From assembly GCF_003671715.1 (NCBI RefSeq), contig NZ_RAIF01000012.1, positions 1,092,194 through 1,124,765 of the forward strand: DNA of 32,572 bases, given 5' to 3'. Source of the DNA: Streptomyces sp. E2N166 (GTDB taxonomy: Bacteria; Actinomycetota; Actinomycetes; Streptomycetales; Streptomycetaceae). Numbering within the stretch: the first letter of the stretch is position 1; every line of letters begins with the position of its first letter. The notes under the pieces were generated by a model that was given only the letters and a program-made list of their open reading frames with translations, did no database searches and was not told where the DNA came from. This document shows positions 1-7,052 of the stretch, piece by piece. Position numbers and translations under genes: made by a program.

Positions 1-556
1 TGGGCGGCGGCGGCTCCTCCTCGCCGTAACCCGGGGGCTCCTCCGCCTGGTTGTCGCAGGAGTTGCCGAAGACCGGGTTGAGCGCGGCGATCACGTCGAC
101 GGTGTTGCCGCAGAGGTTCACCGGCACGTCGACCGGCACCTGCGCGGCGTTGCCGGAGCCGACACCGGGCGAGCCCACGGCCGCGCCGTCCGCGGAGGCG
201 CCGGACGGGACGCGGACGTCCTCGCCGTGCCCACCGCCGTACCCGCCGTCCGGGTCCGTACCGTCGTCACCGTGTGGCGCGCCGTGCTTCACGGAGCCGC
301 CGGTCTGCTCGTCCGAGCTGTTCTCGCACTCGTTGCCGAAGGCGGGGTTCAGCGCGGCGACCACGTCGACGGTGTTGCCGCAGGCGTTCACCGGCACGTC
401 GACCGGCACCTGGACGGCGTTGCCGGACGCGACGCCCGGCGAGTTCTTGGCGGCCCCGTCCGCATGCGAGTCGGCAAGGGCGGGGCTGCCGCACAGGGAA
501 AGGATGCCCGTCGCGGCGGCTGCCGCGACCATCCCCCTGCTCAGGGTCTGTCGCAC
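1..556 (-). CDS. chpA: Long chaplin (two chaplin domains), C-terminus outside window
   Basis: Secreted amyloid-forming hydrophobic surface protein of aerial hyphae and spores. The GTG start at 556 is chosen because AGGAAG lies 9 nt upstream; an internal ATG at 532 has no better site. A signal peptide ends near PALADS (residues about 25-30). Two chaplin domains follow, about residues 38-78 and 128-168, each with a VPVDVPVNxCGNTVDV core and a FGNxC end. Their paired cysteines are C59/C77 and C149/C167. A Gly/Asp/His-rich linker joins them, and a Glu/Pro-rich stretch runs to the window edge. Long chaplins of this two-domain type normally end in a sortase LAXTG/LPXTG signal and a membrane segment, which would lie outside the window. 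The chpA name rests on its position next to a short chaplin and a rodlin pair, as in S. coelicolor. It lies 124 bp downstream of chpD on the same strand, with a terminator between them. Confidence 0.9.
   Translation of the reverse strand, partial: MRQTLSRGMVAAAAATGILSLCGSPALADSHADGAAKNSPGVASGNAVQVPVDVPVNACGNTVDVVAALNPAFGNECENSSDEQTGGSVKHGAPHGDDGTDPDGGYGGGHGEDVRVPSGASADGAAVGSPGVGSGNAAQVPVDVPVNLCGNTVDVIAALNPVFGNSCDNQAEEPPGYGEEEPPPP
62..427. repeat. Internal duplication in chpA (two near-identical ~96-bp copies)
   Basis: Bases 62-157 and 332-427 are highly similar at the DNA level with a 270-bp offset (90 codons). They encode the cores of the two chaplin domains, with only scattered differences. 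This reflects the domain duplication and would allow copy loss or gene conversion. Confidence 0.75.
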
Positions 557-614
557 TCTGGTTGTCTTCCTGCTGGTAGCGATTGCTGCAGAAGAGGCTG
601 CAGAAAGGGGAAAA

Positions 615-651
615 GCCGGCCCTGAACCAAACGAGTTGGCCAAGGCCGGCC
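615..651 (-). terminator. Terminator between chpD and chpA
   Basis: Inverted repeat GCCGGCC (615-621) and GGCCGGC (644-650) with a 22-nt loop. Read on the minus strand, the stem is followed directly by TTTTCCCC, as expected for an intrinsic terminator of chpD. chpA therefore probably has its own promoter in the remaining short gap. Confidence 0.6.
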
Positions 652-680
652 GTGACGCAGCCGGTCGGTGCGGAACGACG

Positions 681-908
681 TCAGTCGTTCTCGCACTCGT
701 TGCCGAACGCGGGGTTCAGCAGACCAATCACGTTGATGGTGTTGCCGCACACGTTGACGGGCACGTGGACGGGGACCTGGACGACGTTGCCGGACAGGAC
801 GCCCGGGGAGCCGACCGCGGCACCCTCGGCGCCCGCGTCGGCGAAGGCCGGGGCAGCCATGCCCAGGGCCATGATCGCGCCCGCGACGACAGCAGCGCTC
901 TTCTTCAT
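681..908 (-). CDS. chpD: Short chaplin
   Basis: A 75-residue secreted chaplin that would be anchored only by assembly, since it has no sorting signal. The ATG at 908 is preceded by AAGGGA at good spacing. A signal peptide (MKKSAAVVAGAIMALG...) ends at AFA/DA near residue 23. The mature protein is a single chaplin domain with SPGVLSGN, VPVHVPVNVCGNTINV and NPAFGNECEND; the disulfide pair would be C54 and C72. Short chaplins are structural amyloid subunits that lower surface tension for aerial growth. It sits between chpA and a rodlin gene, all on the minus strand. The symbol chpD follows the S. coelicolor order; sequence alone could not exclude another short chaplin name. Confidence 0.92.
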   Translation of the reverse strand: MKKSAAVVAGAIMALGMAAPAFADAGAEGAAVGSPGVLSGNVVQVPVHVPVNVCGNTINVIGLLNPAFGNECEND

Positions 909-1049
909 GAACTTTCCCTTCTCTGCGGTCATGCCTGAATGACGGCCGAAACCGCGCGAGCACAGCATTGACGGCTCGCACCATGACCTGCAGCCTGCAA
1001 ACGAGGAATTGACGGCCGGAGAAACTGTGGAACAGGGTGTCCCGCGAAA

Positions 1050-1077
1050 TTCACTCGGATACACCACTACCCGTTAC
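1050..1077 (-). promoter_or_regulatory. Candidate chpD promoter
   Basis: On the minus strand GTAACG (1077-1072) is followed after 16 nt by AGTGAA (1055-1050). This has the same spacing as the two rodlin promoter candidates, though the -10 match is weaker. It would give a leader of about 135 nt. In S. venezuelae chaplin genes depend on the ECF sigma factor BldN; assigning this site to BldN is inference. Confidence 0.3.
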
Positions 1078-1143
1078 AGCCGTACCTCCAGGAGAGCGAC
1101 GACGTCGTTCCGCTCGCCCGGCGAAAACATGGCCCGTGTACGG

Positions 1144-1179
1144 CCGGGCGGCCCGCGGGGAAGTCAGCGGGCCGCCCGG
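1144..1179 (-). terminator. Terminator downstream of rdlA
   Basis: Perfect 13-bp inverted repeat: CCGGGCGGCCCGC (1144-1156) and GCGGGCCGCCCGG (1167-1179) with a 10-nt loop. It lies 17 bp beyond the minus-strand rodlin stop. No immediate U-tract follows, which is common for Streptomyces terminators. Confidence 0.75.
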
Positions 1180-1196
1180 TCCGAGCGGGACGGGGC

Positions 1197-1589
1197 TCAG
1201 CCCTCGCTGTTCGCCGACAGGACCGCCAGGTCCTCCAGGACGTGCGACACGGCACCGTCACGCTTGGCCTGCGTGGAGTTGTCGGCACACTGCTGGTTCA
1301 GGTCGTCCGCCAGAACGTTGACGTCCTGGATCGGGACGAGGTTGATGACGGCGACGTTGATGTCCTCGAGGCCGAGGCACGGCTTGTTCAGCGTGCCCTC
1401 GACCAGCGAGAGCTGCGGGCTCATGTCGCCGTCGGTCGCCGAGTTGCCGAACGACGACGAGGCGCCGTTGCCGTTGGCCACGGCCGGCCCGTTGTCGTCC
1501 CCGATGGCAAACGCCTGGGGAGCGGCGGCAGCCGTCATGCCGATCACAGAAGCGGCAGCCGCCGCGGCGACCATTGCCTTCTTGAGCAC
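1197..1589 (-). CDS. rdlA: Rodlin
   Basis: Rodlin of 130 residues, a secreted structural protein that organises chaplin fibrils into the paired rods of the rodlet layer on aerial hyphae and spores. The GTG start at 1589 is supported by AAAGGA about 7 nt upstream. The signal peptide [20 protein letters not shown]... ends near APQAFA. The mature part has the rodlin pattern: [67 protein letters not shown]. Two cysteines are conserved with the divergent paralogue at 1851. It is transcribed away from rdlB from a shared 261-bp region. The rdlA/rdlB labels follow the S. coelicolor order, where rdlA is beside chpD. Confidence 0.9.
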   Translation of the reverse strand: MLKKAMVAAAAAASVIGMTAAAAPQAFAIGDDNGPAVANGNGASSSFGNSATDGDMSPQLSLVEGTLNKPCLGLEDINVAVINLVPIQDVNVLADDLNQQCADNSTQAKRDGAVSHVLEDLAVLSANSEG

Positions 1590-1632
1590 TTCGCGTTCCT
1601 TTCGTCGTAGCGACGCACTGTCCTACGGCCTC

Positions 1633-1660
1633 ATCAACCCGGTGGGGAGTGATTGGTTGC
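1633..1660 (-). promoter_or_regulatory. Candidate rdlA promoter (GCAACC-N16-GTTGAT)
   Basis: Minus strand: GCAACC at 1660-1655, a 16-nt spacer, then GTTGAT at 1638-1633, about 44 nt upstream of the GTG. The surrounding block aligns with the region upstream of rdlB, including a shared GTGAACG further upstream, and supports a common sigma factor. BldN is the known regulator of rodlins in S. venezuelae; its use here is inferred. Confidence 0.5.
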
Positions 1661-1778
1661 GGGCGTTCACCCGGTTGGCCCGCACCGGAACTGGAAAACG
1701 CAGGAATATCCGCTGGAACGCGCAGCGGTACGCGTATCCGCACACATTTGCCGTTGTGGGCCGACGGAGTGAACGGGA

Positions 1779-1806
1779 GAAACCCGAACGCACCCACGGA
1801 GTTGAC
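1779..1806 (+). promoter_or_regulatory. Candidate rdlB promoter (GAAACC-N16-GTTGAC)
   Basis: GAAACC at 1779-1784, a 16-nt spacer, then GTTGAC at 1801-1806, 45 nt before the rdlB start. Element spacing and distance to the start mirror the rdlA side. Confidence 0.5.
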
Positions 1807-1850
1807 CAGAGGGCTCCGGTGGACGGGGTTTCCTCAGAAAGGACTGGCCA

Positions 1851-2252
1851 GTGATCAAGAAGGTTGTTGCCTACGCGGCGATCGCCGCCTCCGTCATGGG
1901 GGCCTCCGCTGCCGCGGCCCCGCAGGCTATGGCGATCGGCGACGACAGCGGCCCCGTCTCCGCGAACGGAAACGGCGCCTCGCAGTACTTCGGCAACTCG
2001 GCGACCCACGGCAACATGAGCCCGCAGATGGCGCTCATCCAGGGCTCCTTCAACAAGCCGTGCCTCGCCGTCAGCGACGTCCCGGTCAGCGTCATCGGCC
2101 TCGTCCCGATCCAGGACCTCAACGTCCTGGGCGATGACATGAACCAGCAGTGCTCCGAGAACTCCACGCAGGCCAAGCGCGACGGTGCGCTGGCGCACCT
2201 CCTGGAGGACGTCTCGATCCTGTCCTCCAACGGCGAGGGCGGCAAGGGCTGA
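1851..2252 (+). CDS. rdlB: Rodlin
   Basis: Second rodlin, 133 residues, secreted and acting with its paralogue in rodlet formation. The GTG start has AAAGGA (1838-1843) 7 nt upstream. The signal peptide [28 protein letters not shown] is followed by a mature domain: [78 protein letters not shown]. It aligns along its whole length with the divergent rodlin, sharing both cysteines and the C-terminal Lys/Arg-Asp block. It has its own promoter and a very strong terminator, so it is probably monocistronic. Confidence 0.9.
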   Translation: MIKKVVAYAAIAASVMGASAAAAPQAMAIGDDSGPVSANGNGASQYFGNSATHGNMSPQMALIQGSFNKPCLAVSDVPVSVIGLVPIQDLNVLGDDMNQQCSENSTQAKRDGALAHLLEDVSILSSNGEGGKG

Positions 2253-2262
2253 CATCGGCCGA

Positions 2263-2300
2263 GGGGCGGGCCGCCGAGCACATCGGCGGCCCGCCCCTTT
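2263..2300 (+). terminator. Strong terminator after rdlB
   Basis: Perfect 15-bp stem, GGGGCGGGCCGCCGA (2263-2277) and TCGGCGGCCCGCCCC (2283-2297), with a 5-nt loop and TTT following. It starts 10 bp after the rdlB stop and probably also blocks read-through from the convergent ligase gene. Confidence 0.85.
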
Positions 2301-2325
2301 CGCATGCCCTGACCGTGCCGCTCGC

Positions 2326-4254
2326 TCAGCTGCCCGGCGCCGCGTAGAGCGCCTCGATCTCGTCCGCGTACGCCGCCACCGCCGCGTGCCGTTTCACCTT
2401 CAGTGACGGGGTCAGCAGCCCGTTCTCCTCGGTGAACTCGCCCTCGACGAGCCGGAAGGCGCGGATGGACTCGGCCCGGGAGACGGCGGCGTTGGCGTGG
2501 TCGACGGCCTTCTGGACGTCGGCGCGGATCCGCTCGTCCCGTACGACCTCGGACATCGGGGTGTCGGCGGGCAGCCCACGGACCGACAGCCAGTGGGCGA
2601 CGGCGTCCGGGTCGAGGGTGACCAGGGCGGCGACGAAGGGCCGGTTGTCGCCGACGACGAGGCACTGGGCGACGGGCGGGCGGCTGCGCAGGCGGTCCTC
2701 CAGGACGGCCGGGGAGACGTTCTTGCCGCCGGAGGTGACCAGGAGGTCCTTCTTGCGGCCGGTGATGGTCAGGTAGCCGTCGGCGTCGAGGGAGCCGAGG
2801 TCACCGGTGGCGAACCAGCCGTCGGTGAGGGCGGCGGCGGTGGCCTCCGGGTTGTTCCGGTAGGCCCCGAAGACGATCCCGCCCTTGATGAGCACCTCGC
2901 CGTCGTCGGCGATGCGCACGGCCGTGCCGGGGACCGGGGGGCCGACGGTGCCGGGGCGGGGCCCCAGGGGCGGGACGATGGTGGCGGCGGCGGTGGTCTC
3001 GGTCAGGCCGTAGCCCTCGTAGACCATGATTCCGGCGGCGTAGAAGAACAGGTTGAGGTCGTGGTCGAGCGGGGAGCCGCCGCTGATGGCGTAGCGCATC
3101 CGGCCGCCCAGTTCCGCCCGGACCCTGCGGTAGACCAGCAGGTCGTACAGGGCCCAGCCGGCCCACAGGGCGGGGCCGGGGCCCTTGCCGCGGCCGAGGA
3201 TACGCTCCAGGTGGGCGGCGCCGAAGCGGACGGCGAGGTGGTGGGCGCGGTCGAAGGAGGCGCCGCGGCCGATCTTCTCGGCGGTCGCGCGGCCCGTGTC
3301 GTGGATCTTCTCGAAGAGGTACGGGACGCCGACCAGGAAGGTCGGGCGGAACGTCTTCAGCGCGGGGCGCAGCTCGTCGGGCTTGATGCTCGGGAAGTGG
3401 CCGATCTCGATGCGGGCCAGCAGACAGGCGATCTGGATGGTGCGGCCGAGGATGTGGGCGAGGGGCAGGAAGAGGAGGGTCGAGGCGGTCTGGCCGGTGA
3501 CCTCCTTGAAGATCGGGTGCAGCAGCTCGACCGTGTTGGCGGCCTCGGCGTGCAGGTTGGCGTGGGTGAGGACGCAGCCCTTGGGGCGTCCGGTGGTGCC
3601 GGAGGTGTAGCAGAGGGTCGCCACCGTGTCCGGGGTCAGGGCGGTGCGGCGCTTGGTGACCTCCTCGTCGCTCACGCCCCTGCCGAGGGCGGTGAGGTCG
3701 GCGAGCGCGCCGGCGTCGAGTTCCCAGGCGCGCGGGCCCTCGGGATGGTCGGCGGTGCCGGTCAGGACGGTGGCGGTGTTGGCGGCGGTCTCGGTGACCA
3801 CGTGGCGGGCGCCGGAGTCGCGGACGATCCACTCGACCTGGTCGGCGGAGGAGGTGGCGTAGACGGGCACGGTCTGGCCGCCGGCCGCCCAGATCGCGAA
3901 GTCCAGGACCGTCCACTCGTAGCGGGTACGGGACATGACGGCGACCCGCCCGCCGGGTTCCAGGCCGGCGGCGATCAGGCCCTTGGCCACGGCGGTCACC
4001 TCGCGGGCGAACTCCGCCGCCGTGACGGGCCGCCAGACGCCGTTCACCTCGCGGCGCAGGACCACCGTGCCGGGGGCCTCGGCCGCGTTGGTGAACGGGA
4101 TGTCGGCGGTGCTGCCGGTGGTGGGGCGGGACGCGAGGGGCGCGGTGCGGGCCTCGCGGACGGTGCCGTCCGCGTCCCGGACCGTTTCGGTCCGGGTGCG
4201 GGACGCCAGGTCGCCGCGCTGTTTCGCCCGTTTCAGGTCCCTGCGTACGCCCAT
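2326..4254 (-). CDS. Long-chain fatty acid-CoA ligase (AMP-forming)
   Basis: Activates long-chain fatty acids to acyl-CoA through an acyl-adenylate; cytoplasmic or membrane-associated. The protein has 642 residues, a usual length for the FadD15/ACSL-like group. The P-loop YTSGTTGRPKG lies at 216-226, the adenylate motif YGLTET at 415-420, GDLG at 484-487, the hinge region GRKKDLLVTSGGKN at 499-512, and the C-terminal NGLLTPSLKVKR with the likely catalytic Lys619. The ATG at 4254 has GGGAG 5 nt upstream. Two palindromes lie 52-82 bp upstream (separate entry), suggesting control by a fatty-acid-responsive repressor. The gene is convergent with rdlB. Chain-length preference cannot be read from the sequence. 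Confidence 0.93.
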   Translation of the reverse strand: MGVRRDLKRAKQRGDLASRTRTETVRDADGTVREARTAPLASRPTTGSTADIPFTNAAEAPGTVVLRREVNGVWRPVTAAEFAREVTAVAKGLIAAGLEPGGRVAVMSRTRYEWTVLDFAIWAAGGQTVPVYATSSADQVEWIVRDSGARHVVTETAANTATVLTGTADHPEGPRAWELDAGALADLTALGRGVSDEEVTKRRTALTPDTVATLCYTSGTTGRPKGCVLTHANLHAEAANTVELLHPIFKEVTGQTASTLLFLPLAHILGRTIQIACLLARIEIGHFPSIKPDELRPALKTFRPTFLVGVPYLFEKIHDTGRATAEKIGRGASFDRAHHLAVRFGAAHLERILGRGKGPGPALWAGWALYDLLVYRRVRAELGGRMRYAISGGSPLDHDLNLFFYAAGIMVYEGYGLTETTAAATIVPPLGPRPGTVGPPVPGTAVRIADDGEVLIKGGIVFGAYRNNPEATAAALTDGWFATGDLGSLDADGYLTITGRKKDLLVTSGGKNVSPAVLEDRLRSRPPVAQCLVVGDNRPFVAALVTLDPDAVAHWLSVRGLPADTPMSEVVRDERIRADVQKAVDHANAAVSRAESIRAFRLVEGEFTEENGLLTPSLKVKRHAAVAAYADEIEALYAAPGS

Positions 4255-4306
4255 GTCGGCTCCCGGTCGCGGATCGGAGTGGTGTTGCGCTGCCTCTTCC
4301 CGTTAC

Positions 4307-4336
4307 TTACTTGAGAGTAAACTTACTTGTGCGTAA
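4307..4336. promoter_or_regulatory. Twin palindromic operator upstream of acyl-CoA ligase
   Basis: Two copies of TTAC-N6-GTAA, at 4307-4320 and 4323-4336, with centres 16 bp apart; a further half-site TTAC lies at 4303-4306. The segment is AT-rich within GC-rich surroundings and sits in the only gap upstream of the ligase gene. The form fits a TetR- or GntR-type repressor binding as two dimers. Which protein binds is unknown. Confidence 0.6.
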
Positions 4337-4354
4337 GGGGTCAACGGGTGCGGC

Positions 4355-5932
4355 TCAGGTCAGCCGGTCGGCCTGCCGGACCGCCTCGGCGAGCTGCCCG
4401 ACGTCCGGGTCCTCCGTGCTGTCGGCCAGCGCGCCGGCACGTTCGGCGAGTTCGCCGAGGCGCGGTGCGCCGGGCAGGGCGCCGCCGCCCCCGTCGTACG
4501 GGGCGCGCAGCGCGTCGGCGAAGTAGGCGGCCGTCGCCGTGACCCGCAGGCCGCGGTCCGCGCCCCAGACCGAGTCGGCGAGGGTGCCGGTCTCCACGTC
4601 GCCGGACTCCTCGTGCGGGGCGCGGGTGCCCGGGTCGAGCCAGCGGACGGTGGCCGTGGCGAGGTGGCCGTCGGCGCCGGGCCGGACGCGGACGGCGTAC
4701 AGGGCGGTGACGGTGTGGCCGGGGCCGACCTCGCCGCCGTCGACGCGGTCGTCGCGGAAGTCCTCGTCGGCGACCCGGCGGTTGTCGTAGCCGACGAGGC
4801 GGAACTCGGCGACCGTCTCGGGGTCGAAGGCGACCTGGGCCTTGGCGTCGCGGGCGGTCAGCTCGATGTGGCGCGGGAGTTGCTCGCTGAAGACCTCACG
4901 GGCGTCCTCGGTGTCCGACACGTACGTCGTGTGGCCGTCGCCCTTGTCGGCGAGGCGTTCCATCAGGGCGTCGCCGTAGTCGCTGCCGACGCCGACGCCG
5001 AAGAGGGTGATGCCGTGCTCGCGGCGCTCGTCCGCGATGCGTTCGAGGATGGCGTCCGCGTCGGTGTCGCCGGTGTTGGCGAGGGCGTCGGAGACGAGGA
5101 CGACGCGGTTGGTGGCGCCCTCGCGGCGGCCCTCGACGGCCGTGTCGTAGCCGGTCTCGACGCCCGCGCCGAGGTTGGTGGAGTCGGTCGGCTCCAGGCT
5201 GTCGATCGCGTCGTGGACCCGGCCGCGGCGGTCGCCGAGCCGGGTCATCGGCAGCACGGTCTCGGCCTCGTCGCTGAAGGTGACGAGCGCGACCGAGTCG
5301 TCGTCGCGCAGGCGGTCGGTCATCGTGCCGAGGGACTCCTTGGCGAGGTCGAGCCGGCCGGGTTCGGCCATGGAGCCGGAGATGTCGATGACGAACGTCA
5401 GGGCGGCGGGCGGGCGTTCGCCCTCCTGCTCGGCTCCGCGGGTCGCCAGGCCCACGCGGACCAGCGACCAGTCCTCCTCGTCGGTGCGGGCGCCGTCCAC
5501 CGTCACCGTGAAGCCGTCGCCGTCGGGGCGGTCGTAGTCCTGGCGGAAGCTGTTGACGAACTCCTCGGGCCGGACCGTCGACGGGTCGGGCAGCCGGCCC
5601 TCGGAGAGGGTGCGGCGGGCGTAGCCGTAGGAGGCGGTGTCGACGTCCAGGGCGAAGGTGGAGAGGTGGTCGGGGTCCGGGGCGGTCTCCCGGGAGTCCT
5701 CGGTCTCCCCGGATTCCCCGGTCGCCGTGCCGCCGTCGTAGCGCTGTTCGCCCTCGTCCCTGGGGCGGTCGGGCGCGGGCATCGGGACCGAGTCACCCCG
5801 GGAGTCGGCCGCGGACTCCTTCGTCCCCTGATCCGCGTCGCCCCCGCCCGCACAGCCGGTGAGCAGCAGGCCGCCCGCCGCCGTGAGCGCGAGCAGCGCG
5901 CCGATCGGCCTTCGTGTCCGGTACCGCTTCAT
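4355..5932 (-). CDS. von Willebrand factor type A lipoprotein (YfbK-like)
   Basis: A 525-residue lipoprotein of unknown substrate. Arg-rich N-terminus and hydrophobic segment, then lipobox LLTG-C with lipidated Cys27. An acidic, low-complexity linker runs to about residue 88, then the YfbK-type N-terminal region (STFALDVDTASYGYARR, RPEEFVNSF). The vWA domain has a MIDAS motif DISGS at 183-187 and the later TNLGAGVETGY (metal Thr region). The C-terminal part, with FRLVGYDNR and TALYAVRVRPG, matches the DUF3520-type tail of this family. The ATG at 5932 follows AGGGGGA. vWA lipoproteins bind partner proteins in a metal-dependent way. Neighbours on both sides appear unrelated, so a specific role cannot be assigned. 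Confidence 0.85.
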   Translation of the reverse strand: MKRYRTRRPIGALLALTAAGGLLLTGCAGGGDADQGTKESAADSRGDSVPMPAPDRPRDEGEQRYDGGTATGESGETEDSRETAPDPDHLSTFALDVDTASYGYARRTLSEGRLPDPSTVRPEEFVNSFRQDYDRPDGDGFTVTVDGARTDEEDWSLVRVGLATRGAEQEGERPPAALTFVIDISGSMAEPGRLDLAKESLGTMTDRLRDDDSVALVTFSDEAETVLPMTRLGDRRGRVHDAIDSLEPTDSTNLGAGVETGYDTAVEGRREGATNRVVLVSDALANTGDTDADAILERIADERREHGITLFGVGVGSDYGDALMERLADKGDGHTTYVSDTEDAREVFSEQLPRHIELTARDAKAQVAFDPETVAEFRLVGYDNRRVADEDFRDDRVDGGEVGPGHTVTALYAVRVRPGADGHLATATVRWLDPGTRAPHEESGDVETGTLADSVWGADRGLRVTATAAYFADALRAPYDGGGGALPGAPRLGELAERAGALADSTEDPDVGQLAEAVRQADRLT

Positions 5933-6170
5933 CTTCCGTTCCCCCTGGTTCCGTTGACGCCGGTGTACGTGACTGTGACGGCGCGGCGGGGCGGAACGTG
6001 CGGCACGGGGCGTTACGGGTGCGTCTCGAAGTGGGCACGGCGGCGGACCGTCGAGACCGGTGGGTGACCCTCCGGTGACCTGGGCGAGGTCTCCACGACG
6101 GAGCGGGGCCGGGGAAGGTCGCCGGGATCCCGGTGCCGGTGCCCTCGACGACCTCCCCGGACGACGCTTC

Positions 6171-7052
6171 CTAGGACACGATGTCCTTGCGGGCGAATCC
6201 CCGGAAGGCGAGGGCGAACAGCACGAGCGCGTACGTCACCGACAGCGACGTGCCCTGGATCAGGCGGGTCCAGTCCAGCTCGGGCCGGACCGTGTCGAGC
6301 CAGGCGTACTGCCAGTGCGCGGGCAGGAAGTCGCGCCAGTCGCCGAGGGCGGTCACCTCGTCCAGGACGTTGCCGATGATGGTCAGGCCGACCGCGCCGC
6401 CGACCGCGCCGAGCGGCGCGTCCGTCTTGGTGGAGAGCCAGAACGCCAGGGCCGCGGTGACCAGTTGCGAGACGAAGACGTACGCCACCGTGATGGCCAG
6501 GCGCTCGGCCGCGGTGCCGGTGGGCAGGCTGCCGCCGGTGGGCAGCTCCAGCGGCCCCCAGCCGTAGGCGGCCGAGCCGACGGCGAGCGCGACCAGCGGC
6601 AGCAGGACGATCGCGGCGAGGCTGAGGGTGAGGGCGACGACCAGCTTGGACCAGAGCAGGCGGGCGCGGGGCACCGGAGCCGCGAGCAGATAGCGCAGGG
6701 ACGACCAGCCGGCCTCCGAGGCGACCGTGTCCCCGAAGAACAGGGCGACGGGCACGACGAGGAGGAAGCCCGCGGAGGCGAAGAGGTTCACCGCGGCGAA
6801 GTTGGCCCCGGACGCGGTGGCCGAGTCCATCAGGCTGATCCGGTCGTTCGCGCCGCCCGGCTCGCCGCCGATCCGGAAGGCGACGAGCAGGACGAACGGC
6901 AGGGCGAACAGAATGCCGCCCATGACGAGTGTGCGGCGCCGCTTCAGCTGCCGGACCAGCTCGACCCGCACGGGCAGCGTGCGGCCCGCGCGGTAGCCCT
7001 CGGCGGCCTCCTGGGGGCCGGCGGGCGCGGCGCGTTCGGCCAGCGTGCTCAT
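6171..7052 (-). CDS. ABC-2 type transporter permease
   Basis: A 293-residue integral membrane protein with about six hydrophobic segments. The first is near GGILFALPFVLLVAF, then AGFLLVVPVALFFGDTVASEAGW, LSLAAIVLLPLVALAVG, VAYVFVSQLVTAALAFWL, GAVGGAVGLTIIGNVLD and a last one near TYALVLFALAF. The FGDTVASEAGWSSLRYLL pattern is typical of ABC-2 permeases, which mostly export substrates or drive membrane-stress resistance. The ATG at 7052 overlaps the stop of the upstream ATPase gene by 4 bp (ATGA), so the two proteins are translationally coupled and very probably form one transporter. The substrate is unknown. Confidence 0.9.
   Translation of the reverse strand: MSTLAERAAPAGPQEAAEGYRAGRTLPVRVELVRQLKRRRTLVMGGILFALPFVLLVAFRIGGEPGGANDRISLMDSATASGANFAAVNLFASAGFLLVVPVALFFGDTVASEAGWSSLRYLLAAPVPRARLLWSKLVVALTLSLAAIVLLPLVALAVGSAAYGWGPLELPTGGSLPTGTAAERLAITVAYVFVSQLVTAALAFWLSTKTDAPLGAVGGAVGLTIIGNVLDEVTALGDWRDFLPAHWQYAWLDTVRPELDWTRLIQGTSLSVTYALVLFALAFRGFARKDIVS

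Noticed and set aside
2497..4314. Long plus-strand open frame opposite the acyl-CoA ligase
   Set aside because: Gly/Val/Asp-rich translation without domain character; it is the antisense shadow of a clear ligase gene.
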